DNA from: Streptosporangiaceae bacterium | GTDB lineage: Bacteria > Actinomycetota > Actinomycetes > Streptosporangiales > Streptosporangiaceae | Assembly: GCA_030050125.1 (NCBI GenBank) | Contig: JASIJN010000440.1 | Span: 1-6,461, forward strand | Direction of reading: 5' to 3' | Length of the DNA: 6,461 bases | Shown: in pieces, positions 1-6,461 of the stretch | How the letters are laid out: each line of letters opens with the position of its first letter | Position numbering within the stretch: position 1 is the first letter of the stretch | The notes under the pieces: model-generated | What the model was told of the DNA's origin: nothing | The model's input: the letters and a program-made list of their open reading frames with translations, nothing else | Database searches by the model: none | Position numbers and translations under genes: made by a program

Positions 1-64
1 GCTGACCGGCCAGGGCCGCCGTCACCGCGGCCGCCGCGGCGATCGCCGTTAACGGCAGTCTCAC
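1..64 (-). CDS. N-terminus of an exported or membrane protein (partial, runs off left edge)
   Basis: Reading leftward from a GTG at 64-62, the 21 visible codons give MRLPLTAIAAAAAVTAALAGQ with no stop before the window edge. A basic residue at position 2 followed by an uninterrupted hydrophobic, Ala-rich stretch (about residues 3-19) is typical of a Sec signal peptide or N-terminal membrane anchor. The rest of the protein is outside the window, so its function cannot be stated. It lies 79 nt downstream of the uvrA stop on the same strand. There is no Shine-Dalgarno sequence before the GTG, but a TANNNT hexamer sits 7 nt upstream, which suits a leaderless start. Codon 5 is TTA, a rare leucine codon in such GC-rich genomes. 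The start choice rests on the signal-like sequence; a chance reading in GC-rich DNA is possible. Confidence 0.45.
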   Translation of the reverse strand, partial: MRLPLTAIAAAAAVTAALAGQ

Positions 65-71
65 GTGCCAA

Positions 72-77
72 AGCCTA
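72..77 (-). promoter_or_regulatory. candidate -10 element for leaderless start of the left-edge gene
   Basis: On the minus strand TAGGCT (matches TANNNT) is followed by 7 nt and then the GTG at 64-62, the spacing expected when transcription starts at or beside the start codon. No good -35 is visible at the expected distance (around 95-101), so the call is weak. The same -10 to start-codon distance occurs before the flavoenzyme gene at 4754. Confidence 0.3.
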
Positions 78-119
78 GGCCCGCGCGCCCGCGCGCAGCC
101 GGGACGAGCCGCGCGACGC

Positions 120-141
120 CCGGGGAGCCAGGCGGCCCCGG
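120..141 (-). terminator. weak candidate hairpin terminator after uvrA
   Basis: Just past the uvrA stop (144-146), CCGGGG and CCCCGG form a 6-bp inverted repeat (120-125 with 136-141) around a 10-nt loop. There is no T-tract, and overlapping alternative pairings exist in this GC-rich gap (for example 99-103 with 119-123). The position fits a terminator for the leftward uvrA transcript, but the stem is short and could be chance. Confidence 0.3.
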
Positions 142-143
142 TG

Positions 144-641
144 CTAAACGTTCAGGATCTTCTTCAGGAATTGGCCGGTGTAGCTGTCGTCCACCCCGGC
201 CACGTCTTCTGGGGTGCCGGTCGCGATCACCTCGCCGCCCCGCGACCCGCCCTCGGGCCCGAGGTCGATCACCCAGTCCGCGGTCTTGATCACGTCCAGG
301 TTGTGCTCGATGACGATCACGGTGTTGCCGCCGTCGACGAGCCGGCCGAGCACCCCGAGCAGCTTGCGGATGTCGTCGAAGTGCAGGCCCGTGGTCGGCT
401 CGTCCAGCACGTAGATGGTCCGGCCGGTGGAGCGGCGCTGCAGCTCCGAGGCCAGCTTGACCCGCTGTGCCTCGCCGCCGGACAGCGTCGGGGCCGGCTG
501 GCCGAGCCGCACGTAGCCCAGGCCCACGTCGACCAGCGTCCGCAGGTGCCGGTGGATGGCCGGGATGGCCTCGAAGAACTCCGCCGCCTCCTCGATGGGC
601 ATGTCGAGCACGTCGGCGATGGTCTTGCCCTTGTAGTGCAC
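144..641 (-). pseudogene. uvrA: UvrA C-terminal part (second ATP-binding domain), separated by an amber codon
   Basis: This is the same reading frame as the upstream uvrA part, continuing directly after the TAG at 642-644. It carries the rest of the second ABC nucleotide-binding domain: [14 protein letters not shown] at the junction, the ABC signature LSGGEAQR (residues 841-848 of the intact-numbered protein), Walker B ending in D868-E869, and the VIVIEHN switch segment. It ends ILNV followed by TAG. If the amber codon is read as an amino acid, the whole protein is 953 residues, the normal UvrA length. A GTG follows the amber codon immediately (641-639), so translation could in principle reinitiate to give a 165-residue piece, but no ribosome binding site precedes it. 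Alone this piece lacks the Walker A motif of its own domain and would not be a working ATPase. Confidence 0.85.
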
Positions 642-3005
<2,364 letters not shown>

Positions 3006-3016
3006 TGTGCGCTCAG

Positions 3017-3022
3017 CTCTCC
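3017..3022 (-). promoter_or_regulatory. ribosome binding site of uvrA
   Basis: GGAGAG on the minus strand, 11 nt before the GTG at 3005-3003. The spacing is on the long side. It supports the GTG start that gives the family-typical N-terminus over the longer upstream open frame. Confidence 0.5.
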
Positions 3023-3065
3023 GGTCTTCGACGTTGCTCTTCAGGGGATTGGGAGGCGCGTCGCC

Positions 3066-3088
3066 ATGGTATCCGGGAGGTCTGACAA
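3066..3088 (-). promoter_or_regulatory. RecA-independent DNA-damage (PafBC-type) promoter of uvrA
   Basis: On the minus strand TTGTCAGAC (3088-3080), exactly 8 nt, then TACCAT (3071-3066). The known actinobacterial motif for RecA/LexA-independent damage induction, recognised with the PafBC activator in mycobacteria, is TTGTCRGTG-N8-TANNNT. Here the first seven bases of the upstream element match, the spacer is exact and the -10 fits. Predicted transcription starts near 3059, leaving a leader of about 55 nt before the uvrA start. No LexA-type GAAC-N4-GTTC box was seen in 3006-3259, so uvrA here looks inducible by the PafBC route. The match was found by eye; expression is inferred. Confidence 0.7.
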
Positions 3089-3133
3089 AACGAGGCGCTT
3101 CCGCGTGCGGCGGACCACCCGGATGGCAACGTC

Positions 3134-3164
3134 CTGACCCTCCGCCGCATTCCCCGGCTACGCT
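3134..3164 (+). promoter_or_regulatory. candidate promoter for the isomerase-like/hydrolase operon
   Basis: CTGACC (3134-3139) and TACGCT (3159-3164, matching TANNNT) are separated by 19 nt, slightly longer than ideal. Transcription would start near 3171 and give a leader of about 90 nt before the GTG at 3260. It is back to back with the uvrA damage promoter. Confidence 0.4.
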
Positions 3165-3179
3165 GGCGCCCGGGATGGC

Positions 3180-3205
3180 CCCCGCCGGTGATGGCCCCGG
3201 CGGGG
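3180..3205 (+). repeat. 9-bp inverted repeat in the leader of the isomerase-like gene
   Basis: CCCCGCCGG (3180-3188) pairs perfectly with CCGGCGGGG (3197-3205) around an 8-nt loop. It lies between the candidate promoter and the start codon, so it would be in the 5' leader RNA. There is no following T-tract, so a terminator or attenuator role is not shown. Confidence 0.5.
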
Positions 3206-3209
3206 TCGG

Positions 3210-3236
3210 CCGGCCAGGATGAGCCTGGACGGCCGG
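3210..3236 (+). repeat. second, interrupted inverted repeat in the same leader
   Basis: CCAGG (3214-3218) and CCTGG (3224-3228) pair around a 5-nt loop. The stem is extended by CCGG (3210-3213) with CCGG (3233-3236) across a 4-nt bulge. It ends 15 nt before the AGGAG ribosome binding site, so its folding could affect access to that site. Function is inference only. Confidence 0.35.
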
Positions 3237-3250
3237 TGCACCAGAGGGCG

Positions 3251-3255
3251 AGGAG
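3251..3255 (+). promoter_or_regulatory. ribosome binding site of the isomerase-like gene
   Basis: AGGAG ends 4 nt before the GTG at 3260. It decides this start over the in-frame GTG/ATG at 3188 and 3191, which has no ribosome binding site and would add 24 residues without family character. Confidence 0.6.
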
Positions 3256-3259
3256 CGCG

Positions 3260-4024
3260 GTGGACAGCGACCCAACCAGCCTGCGGGGGCGGATCGACGA
3301 GGCGACCGCCCTGCTCGAGGCGACCGCCGAGGGGCTCACCGACGACGGGGCGCGAGCGCCGTCGCTGCTGCCCGGCTGGAGCCGGGGCCACGTGCTGACC
3401 CACCTGGCCCGCAACGCGGATGGGCTGCGCAACCTCCTGACCTGGGCCAGGACCGGCGTCGAGACGCCGATGTACCCGAGCAGGCAGGCGCGCGACGAGG
3501 CGATCGAGGCCGGATCCGGGCGCCCGGCCGTCGAGCTTTCCGCCGACCTGCGCCGGTCCGCGGCCGCGTTCGCCAGGGAGGCGGCCGGCGTTCCGGCCGA
3601 TTCCTGGAACGCGACGGTGCGTGGCGTGGCCGGGCCCGGCCACCCGGCCTGGGTCGTGCTGTTCCGGCGGCTGAGCGAGGTGCAGATCCACCACGTTGAC
3701 CTGGGCCTGGCGTACCGGCCTCCGGACTGGCCGGCCAGGTTCGTCGCCGACGGGCTGGAACGGACGGCCGGGCAGTTCGCCGACCGCGACGACGTCCCGG
3801 CCTGCGTTGTCGAGGCGGAGGACACGGCGCAGCGTTTCGTGCTCGGCCCGGCTCCCGGCGCCGCCGGGGTGCCGGACGGCGAGGTGACCGTCCGCGGGCC
3901 TGGCTGGCTGCTGCTGGCCTGGCTCACCGGCCGGGATCCGGGCACCGGGCTCACGGTCCTGGGCGGGCCGGAGCCGGCCGGCGCCGCCGGCCGGCTGCCA
4001 CCTAAGCTGCCGAACTGGAGCTGA
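3260..4024 (+). CDS. mycothiol-dependent maleylpyruvate isomerase-like protein (DinB/MDMPI family)
   Basis: This 254-residue protein has the two-part layout of the mycothiol-dependent maleylpyruvate isomerase family: an N-terminal DinB-like four-helix metal-binding domain (about 8-150) and a C-terminal MDMPI domain. Visible marks are [19 protein letters not shown] (36-54), with H48 as the likely first zinc ligand, and [11 protein letters not shown] (139-149), where E140 and H144 (E-x3-H) match the other two ligands of the Corynebacterium enzyme. Family members use mycothiol, the actinobacterial thiol, as cofactor or substrate in a cytoplasmic reaction. True maleylpyruvate isomerase works in gentisate breakdown, but no gentisate genes are nearby, so the real substrate is unknown. 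The hydrolase gene follows after 11 nt, indicating one operon. The start is set by AGGAG and family length. The family call is firm; the exact reaction is not. Confidence 0.88.
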   Translation: MDSDPTSLRGRIDEATALLEATAEGLTDDGARAPSLLPGWSRGHVLTHLARNADGLRNLLTWARTGVETPMYPSRQARDEAIEAGSGRPAVELSADLRRSAAAFAREAAGVPADSWNATVRGVAGPGHPAWVVLFRRLSEVQIHHVDLGLAYRPPDWPARFVADGLERTAGQFADRDDVPACVVEAEDTAQRFVLGPAPGAAGVPDGEVTVRGPGWLLLAWLTGRDPGTGLTVLGGPEPAGAAGRLPPKLPNWS

Positions 4025-4026
4025 AC

Positions 4027-4032
4027 GGAGAG
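4027..4032 (+). promoter_or_regulatory. ribosome binding site of the MBL-fold hydrolase
   Basis: GGAGAG sits 3 nt before the ATG at 4036 (5 nt from its GGAG core), inside the 11-nt gap after the preceding stop. The tight spacing supports cotranscription of the two genes. Confidence 0.65.
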
Positions 4033-4035
4033 ACC

Positions 4036-4701
4036 ATGACCTACACAGGAGACGTCAGCGTCGGCGGTCCGGCCGACACCAGGGAGCTTCCCGGCCTCAC
4101 CATCACCAAGGTCGCGGTCGGCCCCATGGACAACAACGCCTACCTGCTGCGCTGCACGAGCACCGGGGAACTGCTGCTGATCGACGCGGCAAACGAGGCC
4201 GACACGCTGCTCCGTCTGGTCGGCGACACTCCGCTGGCCACGATCGTCACCACGCATCGGCACTGGGACCACTGGGCCGCGCTGCAGGCCGTGCAGCAGG
4301 CGAGCGGGGCCCGGACCGTGGCCCACCCCGATGACGCGGGCGCGCTGCCGGTGACCGTCACCGAACTGGTCCGCGGCGGCGACACGGTCGGCGTCGGTGA
4401 CGTCACGCTGTCCGTCATCCACCTGCGCGGGCACACGCCGGGCAGCATCGCGCTCTGCTACGACGCCGGCGGCCGGCTGGCCGACCAGCCGCACCTGTTC
4501 ACCGGCGACTCCCTGTTCCCCGGCGGGCCTGGCAACACCGAGCACGACCCCAGGCGGTTCGGCCAGCTCATGGACGACCTCGAGGAGCGGGTGTTCGCCG
4601 AGCTGCCGGACGGCACCTGGGTATACCCCGGGCACGGCAAGGACACCACGATCGGCGCCGAGCGCCCGCACCTGGCGGAATGGCGGGCCCGCGGCTGGTA
4701 G
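4036..4701 (+). CDS. MBL-fold metallo-hydrolase, glyoxalase II-like
   Basis: A 221-residue cytoplasmic protein of the metallo-beta-lactamase fold. The complete set of two-metal ligands is visible: T-H-R-H-W-D-H (H74, H76, D78, H79), H133 in LRGHTPGS, D158 in FTGDSLFPGG and H200 in VYPGHG. The early MDNNAYLL segment (31-38) and the compact length match glyoxalase II-like hydrolases, which cleave thioesters of small thiols. No Lys/Arg pair typical of glutathione binding stands out, and this type of bacterium makes mycothiol, so a mycothiol thioester is a reasonable but unproven substrate. It follows the mycothiol-linked isomerase-like gene by 11 nt. From memory, a related MBL-fold gene also lies beside uvrA in Mycobacterium (Rv1637c next to Rv1638), so the neighbourhood looks old and conserved. 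It ends with TAG in its expected place, which argues against TAG being recoded in this genome. Confidence 0.9.
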   Translation: MTYTGDVSVGGPADTRELPGLTITKVAVGPMDNNAYLLRCTSTGELLLIDAANEADTLLRLVGDTPLATIVTTHRHWDHWAALQAVQQASGARTVAHPDDAGALPVTVTELVRGGDTVGVGDVTLSVIHLRGHTPGSIALCYDAGGRLADQPHLFTGDSLFPGGPGNTEHDPRRFGQLMDDLEERVFAELPDGTWVYPGHGKDTTIGAERPHLAEWRARGW

Positions 4702-4714
4702 CCGCGGGTTCGCC
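4682..4714 (+). terminator. long hairpin over the hydrolase stop codon, probable terminator
   Basis: CCCGCGGCT (4688-4696) pairs perfectly with AGCCGCGGG (4700-4708) around a 3-nt loop. The stem extends outward through two G-T wobbles and four more Watson-Crick pairs to 4682 and 4714, about 15 bp in all. The TAG stop (4699-4701) lies at the loop. No T-tract follows, as is common for actinobacterial terminators. It separates the two-gene operon from the flavoenzyme gene, which has its own promoter candidate starting at 4717. Confidence 0.55.
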
Positions 4715-4716
4715 CG

Positions 4717-4746
4717 CTGACCGCCGCGCCCCGTCCGGCATAACCT
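4717..4746 (+). promoter_or_regulatory. promoter for leaderless transcription of the flavoenzyme gene
   Basis: CTGACC (4717-4722), an 18-nt spacer, then TAACCT (4741-4746, matching TANNNT). The ATG begins 7 nt after the -10, so transcription would start at or next to the start codon. There is no Shine-Dalgarno sequence before this ATG, which agrees with leaderless translation. Confidence 0.55.
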
Positions 4747-4753
4747 GTCGGCC

Positions 4754-5845
4754 ATGGCAGAGCGATGCGATGTTGTCGTCGTGGGCGCCGGGCTGCTCGG
4801 CCTGGCCGCCGCCCGGGCGCTGACCCGGCGCGGCCGGGACGTCACCGTGCTCGAGCAGGCCGAGGTCGGCCACGAGGGCAGCGGGTCGAAGGGCAGCTGC
4901 CGGATCTTCCGGCTCGGCTACCCGGACGCCGAATACGTGGCGATGGCCCGGGCGGCCCGCGATGTCTGGCGGGCCGTGGAGGACGAGCATGGCGAGCGGC
5001 TCCTGCAGCCGACGCCGCACCTGACCTTCGGCACCGACCTGGACGCGGTCAGGCAGGCCATGCTCGCCGCGGGCGCGCCCTGCGAGCTGCTGTCGGCCAG
5101 CCAGGCCGCGGACAGGTTCCCGCAGCTGACGACCGGCGGTCCGGCCCTGCTGGAGCCGGACTCATGCGTGATCCGCGCTGACGCGGCGCTGCGCGCCCTG
5201 GCCAAGGACCTGCCCGGCCTGCGGGCCGGCGTCACCGTGACCGGCTTGGCCGACGACGGCCGCCAGGTCACCGTCCAGACCGCCTCCGGCTGGCTGACCG
5301 CCGTCGTCGTCGTCGTGTGCGCCGGGCCGTGGACCGGCCGGCTGCTCGGCGCCGCCGGGATCTCGGTGCCGTCGGCGCCGACGATGGAGCAGGTCGGCTA
5401 CCTGGCGGCGCCCGCGGACGGCGCGTCCGGCCTGCCGATCTTCATCGGCCACGGCGGCGACGTCCCCTACGGCCTGCCGGTGCCGGGCGCGCCGCTCTAT
5501 AAGATCGGCTTCCACCAGAGCGGACCGGCCGTGGACCCGGACCGGCAGCCGCAGCGCCCCGACCCGGACCTGACCGGGCGGCTGGCACGGCTGGCCCGGC
5601 GGCACCTGCCCGGCCTCGATCCCGAGGTGGTGCGCACGGAGCGCTGCGTGTACGACAACAGCCCGGACGAGGACTTCATCGTGGACCGGGCCGGGCGCAT
5701 CGTGATCGGCAGCGGAACCTCGGGGCACGGCTTCAAGTTCGGCCCCCTGCTCGGCGAGTGGCTGGCCGACCTGGCCACCGGCCGCGGCGACGGCCCGCCG
5801 CAGGCGCGGTTCTCGCTGGCCAGGTTCGCGGCGGGCGGTCACTGA
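4754..5845 (+). CDS. FAD-dependent amine oxidoreductase, monomeric sarcosine oxidase / N-methyltryptophan oxidase type
   Basis: This 363-residue protein is of the D-amino acid oxidase-like (DAO) fold and normal length for monomeric sarcosine oxidase. It has the N-terminal FAD-binding VVVVGAGLLGLAAARAL with E34 closing the Rossmann unit; GSGSKGSCRIFRLGY (42-56), where R50 and R53 match the active-site arginines; K250-x3-H254, matching the oxygen-activating Lys and active-site His of sarcosine oxidase; C298 in RCVYDNSPDEDFIVD, the site of covalent FAD attachment; and GHGFKF with K328, the carboxylate-binding Lys. These enzymes oxidise N-methyl or related secondary amino acids with oxygen, giving hydrogen peroxide and, from sarcosine, formaldehyde. 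No signal peptide is seen, so it should be cytoplasmic. The substrate cannot be fixed from sequence; another amine is possible. It appears to be transcribed separately from the upstream operon, and converges on the sortase gene. Confidence 0.9.
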   Translation: MAERCDVVVVGAGLLGLAAARALTRRGRDVTVLEQAEVGHEGSGSKGSCRIFRLGYPDAEYVAMARAARDVWRAVEDEHGERLLQPTPHLTFGTDLDAVRQAMLAAGAPCELLSASQAADRFPQLTTGGPALLEPDSCVIRADAALRALAKDLPGLRAGVTVTGLADDGRQVTVQTASGWLTAVVVVVCAGPWTGRLLGAAGISVPSAPTMEQVGYLAAPADGASGLPIFIGHGGDVPYGLPVPGAPLYKIGFHQSGPAVDPDRQPQRPDPDLTGRLARLARRHLPGLDPEVVRTERCVYDNSPDEDFIVDRAGRIVIGSGTSGHGFKFGPLLGEWLADLATGRGDGPPQARFSLARFAAGGH

Positions 5846-5947
5846 ACCAGCGGCGCCTACCCCGACTCACCGGACCAGCGACGCGTACCCCGACTCAGCG
5901 GACCAGCGACGCGTACACGACTCAGCGGACCAGCGACGCGTACACGA
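5846..5947. repeat. 3.7-copy tandem repeat (28/28/27/19 bp) derived from the sortase 3' end
   Basis: Units begin at 5846, 5874, 5902 and 5929. Each opens with accagcg, and units 2-4 share accagcgacgcgtac; the first three continue into a cgactca segment. Unit 2 differs from unit 1 at three positions; unit 3 has one substitution and one deleted base relative to unit 2. The fourth, partial copy lies inside the sortase gene and encodes its last residues (VYASLVR). The first three fill the whole 76-nt gap between the flavoenzyme stop and the sortase stop. Unit 3 read on the minus strand repeats codons V-V-Y-A-S-L-V-R-stop in frame after the real sortase stop. Confidence 0.9.
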
Positions 5948-6461
5948 TCGTGTTGCTGAGGTAGTGGCCGGTCGCCCAGTCGAACGTGCCGCCGCAGGTG
6001 ATCAGGCGCAACTCCGCGTAGGGCACCGGCCCGTACACCGCCAGCGTCGGGAACCGGGCCTTCAGGTAGGAGCGGACCGACGTCACCCGGAACACGGCGA
6101 GCGAGCCGTCGGCCCGCCGGACGTATACCCTGCTGCCCGGGTGCAGCGTGTGCAGCAGGTAGAAGATCCCGATCCCGGTCTGCGAGTCGACGTGCCCCAC
6201 GATCACGGCGGCACCGATGGCGCCCGGCCGCGCGCTGCCGGTGTACCAGCCTGCCACCGTGGTGATCGAGGGGACCTGCAGCTGCCCGGACGAGGTGAGC
6301 CCGAGCCGGACCAGCCGGGTACGGACCCCGATCGCGGGGATGATCAGGCTGACCGGCCTGGGCACCGGCTTGATCTGCGGCCCCGGCGCGGGCACCTGGC
6401 GTCCCCGCGGCACCGCGACGAACGTCGGTTTGCCGGCGGGCGCGGCCGGGCGGCCGGTCTG
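5922..6461 (-). CDS. class F-like sortase, C-terminal catalytic domain (5' end outside window)
   Basis: Sortases are membrane-anchored cysteine transpeptidases outside the cell that attach proteins to the cell wall or join subunits. The visible 179 residues contain a Pro/Ala-rich stretch, then LIIPAIGV, VGHVDS with the catalytic His (codon 6194-6192), LRLITCGGTFD with the catalytic Cys (codon 5996-5994), and the closing strand NTIVYASLVR before TGA. Spacing and the GGTFD segment fit the class F-like sortases of actinobacteria. The frame is open from 6413 to the window edge, and the membrane anchor expected before the Pro-rich linker is not yet seen, so the true start should lie beyond 6461; the GTG at 6413 is probably internal. 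The usual catalytic Arg near the end is not obvious: Asn and Thr occupy the aligned positions before IVYA. It converges on the flavoenzyme gene; no substrate protein with a sorting signal is in the window. Confidence 0.88.
   Translation of the reverse strand, partial: QTGRPAAPAGKPTFVAVPRGRQVPAPGPQIKPVPRPVSLIIPAIGVRTRLVRLGLTSSGQLQVPSITTVAGWYTGSARPGAIGAAVIVGHVDSQTGIGIFYLLHTLHPGSRVYVRRADGSLAVFRVTSVRSYLKARFPTLAVYGPVPYAELRLITCGGTFDWATGHYLSNTIVYASLVR

Noticed and set aside
3188..3259. Earlier start (GTG 3188 or ATG 3191) for the MDMPI-family gene
   Set aside because: There is no ribosome binding site, it lies within the inverted repeat, and the added residues lack family character; AGGAG precedes the GTG at 3260.
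3006..3259. LexA/SOS box between uvrA and the divergent gene
   Set aside because: No GAAC-N4-GTTC palindrome is present on inspection of the whole spacer.
3006..3275. Longer uvrA with about 90 extra N-terminal residues
   Set aside because: The upstream frame is open but Pro/Gly/Ala-rich without UvrA similarity, and it would include the damage promoter; the GTG at 3005 gives the standard N-terminus.
3013..4845. A 610-codon open frame on the minus strand opposite the isomerase-like and hydrolase genes
   Set aside because: It has no domain signature, is biased to Arg/Ser/Pro/Gly, and overlaps two well-supported genes and both leader regions.
5846..5947. CRISPR-like repeat array
   Set aside because: The ~28-bp units are directly adjacent with no spacers, and one copy is coding sequence of the sortase, so this is a tandem duplication.
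5758..5964. Short plus-strand open frame across the tandem repeat
   Set aside because: It overlaps the end of the flavoenzyme gene in another frame and its distinctive part (repeated TQRTSDAYT) is just the translated repeat units.

Overview
This is a very GC-rich window of chromosomal character from an actinobacterium. The G/C-loaded third codon positions, GTG starts, TANNNT -10 elements, a mycothiol-dependent enzyme, a class F-like sortase and an actinobacterial UvrA sequence all point the same way. No tRNA, rRNA, transposase, integrase or CRISPR array is visible. The species cannot be named from the sequence alone.

Layout from left to right. Bases 1-64 hold the first codons of a leftward gene that opens with a probable export signal and runs off the left edge. 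Bases 144-3005 (minus strand) are uvrA, the damage-recognition ATPase of nucleotide excision repair. It is split by an in-frame amber codon at 642-644, where the family has Glu. Bases 3006-3259 are a divergent regulatory region. It carries a good match to the RecA-independent (PafBC-type) DNA-damage promoter facing uvrA, a candidate promoter facing right, and two GC-rich inverted repeats in the rightward leader. Bases 3260-4024 encode a mycothiol-dependent maleylpyruvate isomerase-like (DinB/MDMPI) protein. It is followed after 11 nt by a glyoxalase II-like metallo-beta-lactamase-fold hydrolase (4036-4701), and the two look like one operon. A long hairpin over the hydrolase stop codon probably ends that operon. 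Just after it, a -35/-10 pair placed for leaderless translation drives a monomeric sarcosine oxidase-type flavoenzyme (4754-5845). The right edge holds the C-terminal catalytic domain of a leftward sortase (stop at 5922), cut by the window end.

Working together: uvrA is a repair gene whose damage-responsive promoter looks intact although its reading frame is broken, so the break is either very recent or a sequencing error. The isomerase-like protein and the hydrolase fit mycothiol-linked handling of a small electrophile. The neighbouring flavoenzyme would, if it acts as a sarcosine oxidase, release formaldehyde and hydrogen peroxide, but it appears to be separately transcribed. The 76-nt gap between the flavoenzyme and the sortase consists entirely of tandem copies of the last ~28 bp of the sortase gene. 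The most noteworthy items are the uvrA amber codon, the damage promoter in front of it, and this tandem repeat. I did not find convincing evidence for an undescribed multi-gene system.
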